NCBI GenBank assembly: GCA_963839285.1
Contig: CAWIUN010000031.1
Span: forward strand, 13,815 to 77,814
Direction: 5' to 3'
From: DASSSQ01 sp963839285
Lineage (GTDB): Bacteria > Actinomycetota > Thermoleophilia > Gaiellales > Gaiellaceae
DNA length: 64,000 nucleotides
The notes under the pieces are model-generated. The model ran no database searches, had not been told where the DNA came from, and worked only from the letters and a program-made list of their open reading frames with translations. Position numbers and translations under genes: made by a program. Shown piece after piece: positions 8,970 through 18,366 of this stretch (positions within the stretch are counted from its first letter, which is position 1; each line of letters starts with the position of its first letter).

Positions 8970-9418
8970 CGCAGGCCGAGCTCGTCGACGACGTAGCGGG
9001 CGAAGCGCGTCTGCGAGAGCATCCCGCGGAAGCGTCCCTCGTCGACGACCGCGACCGCCGTGGCGTCGCAGTGGAGGAAGACCTCGGCGAGGTGGGTCAT
9101 GCTCGAGTCGAGCTCGACCGTCAGCGGCTCCCGCATCTGCTCCGCGACGGGCGCGGCGGCGGCCTCGCCGGCCCGCCGCCGCAGCACGGCCGGGTCGTCG
9201 GGCGCGGCGGCGGTGTGGTGCAGGTGCTCCAGGTAGGCCGGGAAGAGCGAGCGCAGCAGCTCGTCCTCGGTGAAGAGGCCCACGACCCGCTCCCGCGCGT
9301 CGACGACCGCGACGGCGCTCAGCTCCGACCGGGCGAGGGCGACCGACGCCTCGGCGACGCTGGCGCGGGCGGGCACGCAGGAGGCGGTCAGCTCGATGTC
9401 GTGGAGGAAGCCGCGCAT
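8966..9418 (-). CDS. CBS-domain protein linked to transporter
   Basis: 150 residues containing two CBS repeats: 'LSAVAVVDARERVVGLFTEDELL' and 'ATAVAVVDEGRFRGMLSQTRFARYV', separated by a linker with the LEHLHHTAAAP segment. CBS pairs bind adenine nucleotides and gate channels or transporters. The ATG at 9418 shares one base with the TGA of the upstream transporter gene (TGATG), so the two are translationally coupled, and a role in adenylate-dependent control of that transporter is a fair inference. No enzymatic domain is present. Confidence 0.85.
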   Translation of the reverse strand: MRGFLHDIELTASCVPARASVAEASVALARSELSAVAVVDARERVVGLFTEDELLRSLFPAYLEHLHHTAAAPDDPAVLRRRAGEAAAAPVAEQMREPLTVELDSSMTHLAEVFLHCDATAVAVVDEGRFRGMLSQTRFARYVVDELGLR

Positions 9419-10679
9419 CAGAGCTGGAAGAGGAGGATGTAGGCGGTCGCGACGACGAGGCTGAGCAGCGTGGCCGGGATCCCCACCTTCAGGAAGCGCA
9501 CGAACGAGATGTGCTGGCCGCTGCGCTCCATCAGCCCGGCGGCGGCGACGTTCGCCGCGGCCGCGATCAGCGTCGCGTTGCCGCCGAAGCAGGCACCGAG
9601 TGCGAGAGCCCACCAGTTGGTCGCGTCGAAATCGCCCGTCTGCAGCTCGTCGACGACCGGGATCATCGCCGCCGTGAAGGGGATGTTGTCGACGAGCGCG
9701 GAGCCGCCCGCGGCGACCCAGAGGATCAGCAGCGCCTCCGCCCGCTCCGAGCCGCCGGTGACGTCGGCCACGGTCTGCGCCGATCGCCTCGATGACGCCG
9801 CGCTGCTCGAGCCCGCCGACCATCACGAAGAGCGCGAGGAAGAAGAAGATCGTCGACCACTCGACCCGCTCGAGCGCGTTCTCCACGTCGTCGGCGGCGA
9901 CGAGCAGCATCACGGTCGCGCCCACGAGCGCGACGACGACGGGCTCGAGGTGCAGCGTCGAGTGGAGGAAGAAGGCGGCGATCGTCCCGAGCAGGACGGC
10001 GAGCGAGCGCTTCACGTGCGGCCGCCCGCGCAGCTCCCGCGCGGGGTCGAGCGTGCGGACGCTCTCCGCCTGCTCCGGCGGGATCCGCAGCTGTTCGCGG
10101 AAGAAGAAGTAGAGGAGCCCGGTCACGAACGCGAGCGTGACGAGGGCGACCGGTCCGAGCGTGACGACGAAGTCGACGAAGCCGAGCTCGGCGACGTGCG
10201 AGCCGATCATGATGTTCGGCGGGTCGCCGATCAGCGTCGCGGTGCCGCCGACGTTCGACGCGATCACCTCGATCAGCACGAGCGGGATCGGCGAGATCCG
10301 GAGCAGGTCGGCGAGCAGCAGCGTGATCGGCACGATCAGCAGCACGGTGGTCAGGTTGTCGAGGAAGGCCGAGAGAACGGCAGTCACGAGCGACAGCAGG
10401 ACGACGAGGCGCAGCGGCCGGCCGCGCGACATCCGTGCGACGTGCAGCGCCAGGTAGGTGAAGAGCCCCGTCCGCTCGGTCAGCCCGACGATCACCATCA
10501 TCCCGACGAGCAGCCCCAGCGTCGCCCAGTCGACGGCCTCGACCGCCGCGTGCTGGTCGATGACGCCGAGCAGCACCATCAGCGCGGCGCCGATCAGCGC
10601 GACCTTCGTCCGGTGGAGCCGCTCGAGCGCCGATCGCCGCGAGGGCGCCGCCGAAGATCACGACCGCGGCGATCGTCAT
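9418..10679 (-). CDS. ArsB/NhaD/SLC13-type ion transporter (two frameshifts)
   Basis: About 420 residues after two one-base corrections, near 10632 and 9784. Both sites read GATCGGCG where GATCGCG restores the frame. The protein begins MTIAAVVIFGGALAA and has about 10-11 helices, with the ion transporter superfamily signatures SAFLDNLTTVLLIVPIT and, in the second half, GGSALVDNIPFTAAMIPV; NVGGTATLIGDPPNIMIGS and CFGGNATLIAAAANVAAAG are the matching inverted-repeat motifs of the arsenite/citrate/Na+ exchanger fold. Substrate cannot be assigned. The CBS gene is coupled downstream, and the palindromic region at 10741-10835 lies just upstream. Confidence 0.82.
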
Positions 10680-10901
10680 GGCACGGCGAGAGGCGCGAGG
10701 GACATCACGGGAACCAGCGGTGCCCGGGCGGCAGGCCCGGCCGCCATCGGGTCGAGACCCCATTCGCGGCCGGCCGAGACCCCCGGACGATCGGGTCGCG
10801 ACGCCGCCCGGGATGGGGGGACGACCCGATGGCGGCGCGCCGTGCGGGCGGGCACCGTGGCTGCACCGCGTCGTCCGCAGGCGCGCGAGAGGAGGAGACG
10901 C
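10680..10901. promoter_or_regulatory. divergent control region with long inverted repeat
   Basis: 222 bases between the transporter (minus) and the PRC-barrel-like gene (plus). A perfect 14-base inverted repeat, CCGCCATCGGGTCG at 10741-10754 and CGACCCGATGGCGG at 10822-10835, extends with a 3-base interruption to CCCCA/TGGGG, giving 22-base arms. A third copy, ATCGGGTCG, lies between the arms in direct orientation at about 10790-10798, and GAGACCCC occurs twice near 10754 and 10779. Repeated half-sites between two divergent genes suggest a binding region for a dimeric regulator or a looped operator. No clear -10/-35 pair is visible. The GGAGGAG site at 10891 serves the plus gene. Confidence 0.55.
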
Positions 10902-11208
10902 ATGAGCGAGGTCGTGAAGCTCGTCCGCGACGGCTCCGGCTGGGAGCCCGTCCTCGACTCCGACTGCGAGCGGCTCGCCGAGGAGCACCTCGCCCGTCCC
11001 GAGGGCTATCTCGTCGACGACACCGGCGGCCGGCCGCTCGGCGTCGTCGAGGAGGTCGAGGCGGCGGAGCCCGTCGACCTGCTGGTGGTCGGCGAGGATC
11101 GCTGGCTGCCGCGCAGGAGGCGGCGGATCTCGAAGCTCGCCGTCGTCGAGATCCACCCCGCCGAGCGCCGGCTCGTCGTCGAGCGACCTCCCAGCCGCGG
11201 CGGAGTGA
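10902..11208 (+). CDS. small PRC-barrel-like protein (frameshift near end)
   Basis: About 101 residues from ATG 10902, with a strong GGAGGAG site ten bases upstream. The core, EGYLVDDTGGRPLGVVEEVE ... VDLLVVGEDRWLPRRRRRISKLAVVEIHPAERRLVV, has the rhythm of a PRC-barrel: a 'V-D-x-x-G-x-x-L-G-V-V' strand pair, a basic stretch, then 'V-x-x-I-x-P-x-x-R-x-V-V'. The frame would run into the next gene; one base removed near 11192 (CGACCTCC to CGACTCC) gives an end at TGA 11206-11208, twelve bases before the ATG of the stress protein. Function unknown; PRC-barrel is an inference from shape. Confidence 0.55.
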
Positions 11209-11219
11209 GGCGGACGCCG

Positions 11220-11668
11220 ATGTCACCGAGGATCGTCTGCGGCGTCGACGACAGCGACGGCGGCCGCCGCGCGCTCGAGGTGGCGGCGGGCCTGGCCGAG
11301 GCGTTCGACGCGGAGCTCGTCGCCGTCAGCGTCGCCCAGGTCGAGCCGATCCCCGGCGCCTCGGCGGCGCCAGACGGCCACCGCGTCAGCTCGCCGACCT
11401 CGCCGGCGAGGCGGCGGAGGGCGTGCTCGAGCAGGTCGCCGCGACGACCGGGATCGAGGCGACGCGCGCCGCGCGGAGGTCGGCGTCGACCGAGGCGGTG
11501 CTGCGCCGGGTCGCGCGCGAGGAGCGGCGCCTCGCTGCTCGTCGTCGGCTCGCGCGGCCGCGGCTCTCTGCGCGCGGCGTTCGCCGGGAGCGTCTCGTCG
11601 GCGCTCTGCCGGCGGGCTCCCTGCCCCGTCGTGGTCGTCCCGCCGGAGTCGAACGGCGCGGGGCGTGA
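11220..11668 (+). pseudogene. universal stress protein, multiply frameshifted
   Basis: ATG 11220 begins SPRIVCGVDDSDGGRRALEVAAGLAEAFDAELVAVSV, a clear UspA N-terminus. The rest is recognisable but spread over all three frames: QLADLAGEAAEGVLEQVAATTGIEA, then VLRRVAREE, then SLLVVGSRGRGSLRAAFAGSVSSALCRRAPCPVVVV with the ATP-binding G-x-x-G-S-x pattern. At least four frame changes lie between about 11375 and 11665; the likely stop is TGA 11666-11668. Conservation on both sides of each shift argues for sequence errors over old decay, but as given the gene cannot make a full protein. It lies convergent to the response regulator. Confidence 0.7.
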
Positions 11669-11672
11669 GCCG

Positions 11673-12330
11673 CTACGGCTCGATCAGGCCGCGCCGGATC
11701 GCGTAGCGGGTCAGGTCGACGCGGTCGCGGAGCCCGAGCTTCGAGAGGATGTTCGACCGGTGCCGCTCGACCGTCTTGACCGCGAGGACGAGGCGCGCCG
11801 CGATCTCCTTCGAGGTGTAGCCCTCGGCGATCAGCTTCAGCACCTCGACCTCGCGCGGGGTCAGCGGGTCGAACTCGCTCTCGCCCTCGTCGGCCCGCTC
11901 GACCATCTCGCGGATCAGCACCCCGACCGCCGAGGGATAGAGGAACGGCTCGCCGCGCATCGCGGCGCGGCAGGCCGTGACGATGTCGTCGTCGGCCCCC
12001 GACTTGAGCACGTAGCCGGAGGCGCCCGCACGGAGCGCCTCGAACAGGAACTGCTCGTTGTCGTACATCGTCAGGATCAGGAGCACGCAGCTCGGCGCGC
12101 CGCCGCGAGAGCTCGTGCGCGGCCTGGAGCCCTGTCATCCCCGGCATGCTGACGTCGAGGATCGCGAGGTCGACGTCTTCCGCCAGCCCCTTCTCGACCG
12201 CCTCGGCCCCGTCCGAGGCCTCGGCGACGACCTCGAGGTCGGGCTCGGCGTCGAGCACCAGCTTCAGGCCGCGGCGGACGATCGCATGGTCGTCGGCGAC
12301 GAGGATCCGGGTGACGAGCGGGACGGGCAT
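11673..12330 (-). CDS. NarL/LuxR-family response regulator (one frameshift)
   Basis: About 219 residues. The receiver domain has the acidic pair Asp13-Asp14 in ILVADDHAIVRRG and phosphoacceptor Asp59 in DLAILDVSMPGMTG; YVLKSG carries the conserved Lys. The C-terminal LuxR-type helix-turn-helix is LTPREVEVLKLIAEGYTSKEIAARLVLAVKTVERHRSNILSKLG-like. A one-base correction near 12096 (GAGCTGCG to GAGTGCG on the coding strand) joins HELSRRRAE to VLLILTMYDNEQF. The ATG at 12330 overlaps the kinase stop as TGATG, so kinase and regulator form one operon. Targets are unknown; it lies next to universal stress genes. Confidence 0.88.
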
Positions 12331-13312
12331 CAGCGGTGCACCGCCGGCACCTCGAGGAGGATCTCGGCACCGCCGCCCTCGGCCGGCCCGATCGCGACGG
12401 TGCCGCCGACGATCAGGGCCCGCTCGCGGATGCCGCGCAGGCCGCCGCCCTCCCCCCGTCGAAGCCGCGGCCGTCGTCGGCAAGCCGCAGGACGACCGTC
12501 TCCTCTCCGCCGATGCCACGACCGGCGGCGAGCGAGAGCACCACCTCGCGGGCGCCGCTGTGGCGGGCGACGTTCGTCAGGCCCTCCTGGACGACCCGGT
12601 AGACGGCCAGCTCCGCCATCGCGTCGAGCGGGGGCAGCGGCGACTCGATGCTCCGGCGGACGGCGATCCCCGTCCGCTGCGAGAAGGAGCGTGTCAGCGC
12701 CGCCAGCGCGCTCGGGAGGCCGAGGTGGTCGAGCGCCTCGGGCCGGAGCTCGCGCGCCATCCGGCCGACGTCCTCGAGCGTCGCGCGGACGGTCGCCTGC
12801 GCCTCGGCGAGCTGCTCCCGGCGCTCGGGCCGGGCGTCGCCGGCCACCCGCTTCAGCTGGAAGAGCACGCCGGTCATCGCCTGCCCGACCTCGTCGTGGA
12901 GCTCGCGCGCGATCCGCTGCCGCTCGTCCTCCTGCGCGCGCAGCGCCCGGGTGCCGGCGACCCGCCGCTCGGTCTCGAGCCGCTCCATCATCTCGTTGAA
13001 GGCGTGCTGGAGCGCGCGCAGCTCGACGGCGCCCTCGACCGGGACGCGCGCGCCGCCGCGGAGGAGGTCGGCGTCGTTCATCCGCGCGGCGAGCGCCCCG
13101 AGCGGCCGGAAGAGCTGCCGCAGCACGAGCCAGTTGACGACGACCATCAGCAGCAGCGCGCCGACGAGGTCGAGCAGCTCGGGCAGCGCAGCGCGGGTGC
13201 TGACGCTGACGGGCGCCGCGGCGAGCACGACGATGCCGGCGACGAGAACGGCGGCGTTCGCCAGGAACACCCGCCAGAAGAGCGAAAGCCCCGAGCCTGC
13301 GCGACGTGCCAT
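12330..13312 (-). CDS. NarL-type membrane sensor histidine kinase (one frameshift)
   Basis: About 327 residues from ATG 13312. Two membrane helices (LFWRVFLANAAVLVAGIVVLAA and LVGALLLMVVVNWLVLRQ) flank almost no periplasmic loop, so it likely senses at or in the membrane. A HAMP-like linker follows, then the HisKA_3 box RIARELHDEVGQAMTGVLFQ with phospho-His139, and a HATPase (NVARHSGA; ADDGRGFDGG). The end is out of frame: six Gs near 12455 should be seven, restoring GLRGIRERALIVGGTVAIG, the G2 region, and a TGA that overlaps the regulator start. A typical short NarL-family kinase. Confidence 0.87.
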
Positions 13313-13616
13313 GCCGTCAGCGTAATGCTGCTCCGGCAGCGGGGCGCCGCGAGAAGCGGGACGACGCCGGGAGAGGCTGTGGGGCGAGGCCGGGCCGCCG
13401 CCCGACTCGGCTCGGGGGAGCCGTGACGCGGCGCCGAGGAGGGCGGCGACGGGGAGCGCGCGGTCGACGACGGGTCGGACGAGGTCGGCGCGCGTGACGA
13501 TCCGGGCGGCCGAGCCCCCGCTGTCGGCGTCCTCGCACGCGGCGACGTTCACGGATCCTCCGGGTCGCCGGGCTGCAGCGCGTCGTCGGCGGTCCGCCGA
13601 ACCACGCGGCGGCACG
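13313..13616. other. 304-base stretch without a confident gene
   Basis: This gap lies between the kinase start and the stop of the beta-lactamase-fold gene. On the minus strand it stays open in the kinase frame for about 100 codons and includes RIVTRADLVRPVVDRALPV, which resembles the last strand and helix of a CBS domain (the 'G-I-V-T-R-x-D-L-V' pattern). It could be the remnant of a CBS protein or a small uncharacterised gene with a GTG start near 13550. No good ribosome site or promoter is evident. Low confidence either way. Confidence 0.3.
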
Positions 13617-14228
13617 CTACGGGACCGCGCGCCGGCCGAGCAGGTGCGCGCGAACGCCGCCCCAGGCCCAGGCGGGCGTGCGCCGGCGCGCGGTCGCGAG
13701 CGCCTCGTGCAGCGCCCCGGCCGCGTCCTCGTGGATCCCCTCGCCGTGGCCGACGAGGATCCGCTCCGGCTGCAGGCGGCGGAGCCGGCGCGGCGGGAAG
13801 AGGCGCAGGAGCGGGTTGGCGCCGAGCCGCTCGTCGCCGGCGCGGAAGTAGCGGGCGGTGCCGAGCGCGTCCGCGAGCACGAGCACGCGCTGCTCGGGCC
13901 ACCAGAGCGCGACCTCCCGCCAGCGCGGCGGCGTCGCGAGCGGGATCGCCACGAACGGCGGCGGCGCCTCGAGCAGGTGCAGCGGCACGCCGAGCCGCGC
14001 CGCGATCGCGGCGTTGTCGCGGTCGTGGCGGTCGAGCAGCTGGATGACGCCGGCCGGCTCGCCCGCGGCCCGGACGCGCTCCTCGAGGCCCTCGTGCTCG
14101 AACGCGTCGACGAGCCAGACGCGGCCGCCGACGACGAGGGCGTGGCCGCAGCGGCGCATGAAGCCGTCCTCGACGAAGCCGAAGCCCCCGTCCGCCCCGC
14201 CGGCGCCGAACTCGTCGCAGAAGCTCAC
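13617..14228 (-). CDS. metallo-beta-lactamase-fold protein
   Basis: 203 residues. The order of elements fits a small beta-lactamase-fold hydrolase: LVVGGRVWLVDAFEHEGLE, then LLDRHDRDNAAIAARLG, which corresponds to the H-x-H-x-D-H metal motif but is degenerate (D-R-H-D-R-D-N), then WWPEQRVLVLADALGTARYF (the strand with the bridging Asp) and ILVGHGEGIHEDA with the distal His. Because the first metal motif is not canonical, activity is uncertain. The ATG at 14228 is only 20 bases from the divergent enolase-superfamily gene, so a shared promoter region is very short. Confidence 0.7.
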   Translation of the reverse strand: MSFCDEFGAGGADGGFGFVEDGFMRRCGHALVVGGRVWLVDAFEHEGLEERVRAAGEPAGVIQLLDRHDRDNAAIAARLGVPLHLLEAPPPFVAIPLATPPRWREVALWWPEQRVLVLADALGTARYFRAGDERLGANPLLRLFPPRRLRRLQPERILVGHGEGIHEDAAGALHEALATARRRTPAWAWGGVRAHLLGRRAVP

Positions 14229-14248
14229 CGTCCAAGTATCGTCGTCCC

Positions 14249-15277
14249 ATGTCGACCTACGACGCAGTCGCCGGCCTGCCGCTCCGGATCGAGCGCTACG
14301 CCCTCGAGGGCCTCCGGCTCGACGTCTCGAGCGGCTTCACGCGCCACACGACGGTCGTCCACCTCCACGGCGGCGGCGAGGAGGGGCTCGGCGAGGACGT
14401 CACCTACGGCGGCGACGCGCAGCTCGCCTTCCAGGCCCGGGGGCTGGAGCTGCCGCTCGCGGGCGAGCACACGCTCGACTCCTTCTCGGAGCTCGTCGGC
14501 TCGCTCGAGCTCTTCCCGGAGCCGCCCGAGACCGCAGCCTGGCGCGACTACCGCCGCTGGGCGCTCGAGAGCGCCGCGCTCGACCTGGCGCTGCGCCAGG
14601 CGGGGACGTCGCTCGCGACCGCCGTCGGCCGCGAGCCCCGTCCCGTGCGCTTCGTCGTCTCGACCCGCGCCACCGACCTCGGCCCGCTGCTCGCGCTCTA
14701 CCCCGGCACGCGCTTCAAGCTCGACCCGACGCCGGAATGGACGGAGGAGCTCTTCGAGACGCTCGCCGGACTGGACGCCGTCGAGGTCGCCGACCTGAAG
14801 GGCGCCTACCGCGGCACCGCGGTCGACAACCCGCCCGACCCCGTCCTCTACCGCCGCGTCGTCGAGGCCTTCCCCGAGGCATGGATCGAGGATCCGGGCC
14901 TGACCGACGAGACCGAGCAGGTGCTGCGCGCCCACCGCGACCGCGTCACCTGGGACGCGGTCGTCCACTCGGTCGGCGACGTCCGGTCGCTGCCGTTCCC
15001 GCCGCGGACGCTCAACTCGAAGCCGTCGCGGTTCGGCTCGGTGCGCGCGCTCTTCGACTTCTACGACCACTGCGCCGAGCAGGGGATCGCGCTCTACGGC
15101 GGCGGCCAGTTCGAGCTCGGCCCCGGCCGCGGGCAGATCCAGCACCTCGCCTCGCTCTTCCACCCGGAGACGGGCAACGACGTCGCACCGGGCGGCTACA
15201 ACGAGCCCGAGCTGCGCGCCGGCCTGCCGACGAGCCCGCTGCCGCCCGCGCCCGCGGACGAGCCCGGCTTCCGCTAG
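14249..15277 (+). CDS. enolase-superfamily (mandelate racemase/muconate-lactonising-like) protein
   Basis: 342 residues. An N-terminal capping domain (PLRIERYALEGLRLDVSSGFTRHTTVVHLHGGGEEGLGEDVTY) is followed by a barrel. Expected positions are occupied: FKLDPTPEW supplies a Lys at the end of strand two, VADLKGAYRG an Asp, IEDPGL the Glu-Asp pair, and LNSKPSRFGS a Lys near strand six to seven, suggesting Lys-Lys or Lys-based proton abstraction as in o-succinylbenzoate synthase/dipeptide epimerase-like members. YGGGQFELGPGRGQIQHLASLFHP closes the barrel. The true substrate is unknown. It overlaps the Nudix gene only at stops. Confidence 0.78.
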   Translation: MSTYDAVAGLPLRIERYALEGLRLDVSSGFTRHTTVVHLHGGGEEGLGEDVTYGGDAQLAFQARGLELPLAGEHTLDSFSELVGSLELFPEPPETAAWRDYRRWALESAALDLALRQAGTSLATAVGREPRPVRFVVSTRATDLGPLLALYPGTRFKLDPTPEWTEELFETLAGLDAVEVADLKGAYRGTAVDNPPDPVLYRRVVEAFPEAWIEDPGLTDETEQVLRAHRDRVTWDAVVHSVGDVRSLPFPPRTLNSKPSRFGSVRALFDFYDHCAEQGIALYGGGQFELGPGRGQIQHLASLFHPETGNDVAPGGYNEPELRAGLPTSPLPPAPADEPGFR

Positions 15278-15738
15278 ACGGCGGCGTCCGTGCGGGCGCG
15301 CGCCTTCGCGAGCAGCCGCCGCAGCGCCGGCTCGTCGGTCGCGGCGAGCGCCTCGTCGAAGGAGAGCCAGTGCGCGCCCTCGACGGTCGGCTCGCCCTCG
15401 GCGAGGACGAGGTAGCGGAGGTCGAGGTGCAGGTGGGCGGCCCGCCCCTCCCGCTCCGGGAACTCGTGCACGTCGACGTCGAACGGCCGCGGCGCCGAGG
15501 GATGCAGCCGCGCCTCGAGCCCCGTCTCCTCGCGCACCTCGCGGAGCGCTGCCTGCGCCGGCCCCTCGTCGTCCGGCTCGACGTGGCCGCCCGGCTGCAG
15601 GCGCCGGCCGAGCTTGACGTGGTCGACGAGGCAGACGAGACCGCGGGCCGGGTCGACGACCGCCGCCGACGCGGTGAAGTGCGCCTGCTCCTCGTCGCGC
15701 GAGAACGGCTCGGCGAGGTCGGACGCGAGGCGCAGCAT
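15274..15738 (-). CDS. Nudix hydrolase
   Basis: 154 residues from ATG 15738. The Nudix box is complete: GGHVEPDDEGPAQAALREVREETGLE, shown here by its pieces GGHVEPDDE, ALREVREETG, matching G-x5-E-x7-R-E-U-x-E-E-x-G-U, which binds Mg2+ to cleave a nucleoside diphosphate-x bond. Upstream codons in the same frame also look like coding sequence (ALIDLLLGVTPGDLQEREDVDR) but contain no start codon before the permease stop at 15809, so a true start might lie further up with an indel hiding it. Substrate is not predictable. Confidence 0.88.
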   Translation of the reverse strand: MLRLASDLAEPFSRDEEQAHFTASAAVVDPARGLVCLVDHVKLGRRLQPGGHVEPDDEGPAQAALREVREETGLEARLHPSAPRPFDVDVHEFPEREGRAAHLHLDLRYLVLAEGEPTVEGAHWLSFDEALAATDEPALRRLLAKARARTDAAV

Positions 15739-15808
15739 CCGGTCGACGTCCTCCCGCTCCTGCAGGTCGCCGGGCGTGACGCCCAGCAGCAGGTCGATGA
15801 GGGCCGCC

Positions 15809-18366
15809 CTATTCGTACTGCAACGCCTCGAGCACGTTCAGCCGCGACGCGCGCCGGGCCGGGAAGATCGCGGCGATGATCCCGACGACGATCGCCGCGA
15901 TCCCGAAGACGACCAGCGAGCCGACCGGCAGCGAGAACTCGATGAAGTCGACCCGCGCGACGAGCAGGCCGCCGAGCACGATCCCGAGCACGATCCCGAG
16001 CACGCCGCCGATCAGCGCCGTGATCACGCTCTCGTGGCGCACCATCCGCCGCACCTGACGGCGGGTCATCCCGATCGCGCGCAGCATCCCGATCTCGCGC
16101 GTCCGCTCGAAGACGGTCAGCACGAGCGTGTTGACGATCCCGAAGAGGCTGACGACGACGGAGAGCGCGAGCAGCACGTAGAGGATGTTCAGCACCGAGC
16201 TGAGCCCGCTGATCTGGTTGTCGATGAACTGCTGCTTGGTCGAGACCTTCGCGTTCGGGAAGTCGGAGAGGCGCCGCTCGAGCGCCTGCAGGTTCGCGTC
16301 GCTCGCGCCGCCCCGCATGATCACGAACGAGTAGAGGTTCTCCGGGTTCGCGTTGAAGCGGTCCCAGGTCGAGGCGGAGATCGTCACGCTGCCGAACGGC
16401 GAGCCGCCGGGCGGCGGGTCGAAGATGCCGTGGACGACGAAGCGCTTCGTCTCGCCGGTCGCGAACGTCAGCTGGATCGGCGAGCCGACGCGTCAGGTCG
16501 TGCTTGCCCGCGTAGTCCTTGTCGACGAAGGCGCCGTCGTCGCCGAGCGAGCCGAGGACGCTGTTCGAGCCCTGCGACCAGTCGACGGAGAAGACGCGCG
16601 CCGCCGCGGGGTCGACCGCGGTCGCGAAGAAGCGCTTGCCGAACGCGAGCGCGTCGCCGGTGCGCACGTTCGCGACCGCCTCGACGCCCGGCACGTCCGC
16701 GGCCGCGTCGGCCGCGCTCGTCGGGATCGGCGAGAAGTTGTTCTGCGCCGTCACCGCGTAGTCGGCGTTCCGCCAGAGGTCGTTGACGGCCGAGCGGAAG
16801 GTGTTCGTGATCCCGGCCGCGAGCACCGCGACGAGCGTCACGAGCGCGAGGCCGATCATCAGCGCGGCCGCCGTCGAGGCGGTCCGCCGCGGATCGCGCC
16901 GGGTGTTGTCGCGCGCGAGCGCGCCGGCGGCGCCGCCGATCCGGGATGCCGGCCAGCCGAGCGTGACCGCGAGCGGGCGGACGAGCCGCTCCGACGAGGA
17001 GCGCGACGCCGCAGAAGATCAGCAGCGCGCCGACGCCCATCCAGACGAGGATCCCGGTCGTGCCGAGGCCCGGCCCGAAGAGCCCGTAGAGGAGCGCGCC
17101 GAAGCCGAGCGCCGTCAGGACGGCCGAGCCGAGCGTGCGGAAGCGCGCGAAGCGCGAAGGCGGCAGCGCCGAGCCCTCGCGGGCGGCGGCGATCGGCGGG
17201 ACCCGGGTCGCGCGGATCGCCGGCCGCAGGCTGGCGACCAGCGTGACGAGGATGCCGACGAGCAGCGCGACGACGAACGTGCGCGGCGCGAAGACGAGGC
17301 CGCTGTTCGGGAGCGTGAACCCGACCGCGTCGAAGAGGCGGAACAGCCCCTTGGCGAGCGCGAAGCCGCTGAAGAGCCCGATCACCGACGCGAGCGTGCC
17401 GACGACGAGGCTCTCGACGACGATCGAGCCGAGCACCTGCCGGCGCGCGGCGCCGAGCGTCCGCAGGGTCGCGAACTCGCGCGTCCGCTGCGCGATCGTG
17501 ATCGAGAGCGAGTTCGCGATCACGAAGGAGCCGACGAAGAGGGCGATCCCGCCGAAGGCGAGCAGGAACCCGCGCAGGAAGGAGATGAACGAGTTCGTGT
17601 CCTCCGCGTCGGACTCGGCCTGCTGGGTCGCCGACTTGGCCTCGGCCGTCGGCGGCAGCACCGAGCCGACCTCGTCGACGAGCTTCGTGTCGGTGACGCC
17701 GGGCCGGGCGGCGACGGCGATCTCGTCGAGCTTCCCGCGCTTGCCGAAGAGGCGCTGCGCGGTCGGCAGGTCGAAGCCGGCGAGCGTGGCGCCCCCGATC
17801 GTGGAGACGCTGCCGAACTTGACGATCCCGGAGATCCGCAGCTGCTGCACGGGGCCCTCGGCCTGGACGCCGATCGTCTGGCCCGGCCGCAGGTGCTCCT
17901 TGCCCGCGGTCGACTTGTCGACGACGACCTCGTTCGCGCCGGGCCACGAGCCCTGGACGAGCGCCAGCGGGTTGAAGCGCGAGTCGCCGTTCGCGATGCT
18001 GAAGCCGAGGTTCGGCGCGCCGCCGTAGACGATCGCCTTCCCGTCGGAGCCGATCAGCTGCGCCTGGCCGCTGACGCTGGGCTCGGCCGCGGCGACGTCG
18101 GGCAGCGCGCGCACCTGCTGCAGCACCGACTCGTCGAAGGACGGCGCGGTCGTGCCCTGGTCGCTCAGCTTGAAGGCGGACTTGCCGCTGACGACGACGT
18201 CGGAGCCCTGCCGCACGTCGGTGAAGATCGAGTTGAACGCCTTGTCGATCGAGTCGGTCAGCACGAAGGTGCCGCTGACCATCGCGACGCCGAGCACGAC
18301 CGCGATCGCGGTCAGGGCGGCGCGGAGCTTGCGCCCGAGCAGGCCGCGGAGGGCGACTCTGATCAC
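15809..18366 (-). CDS. FtsX/MacB-type ABC transporter permease (two frameshifts)
   Basis: About 852 residues. Start GTG 18366 overlaps the ATPase stop (GTGA). The protein has the double FtsX arrangement: an N-terminal helix (LRAALTAIAVVLGVAMVSGTFVL), a large extracytoplasmic domain with LPDVAAAEPSVSGQAQL, three helices with TREFATLRTLGAARRQVLGSIV, a central pair of helices, then a second TM helix, a second outside domain (ADVPGVEAVANVRTG) and a final FtsX module (TREIGMLRAIGMTRRQVRRMV ... ARRASRLNVLEALQYE). One-base corrections are needed near 16998 and 16494. Together with the ATPase it should form a MacB/LolCDE-like complex exporting lipid, peptide or lipoprotein. Confidence 0.88.
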
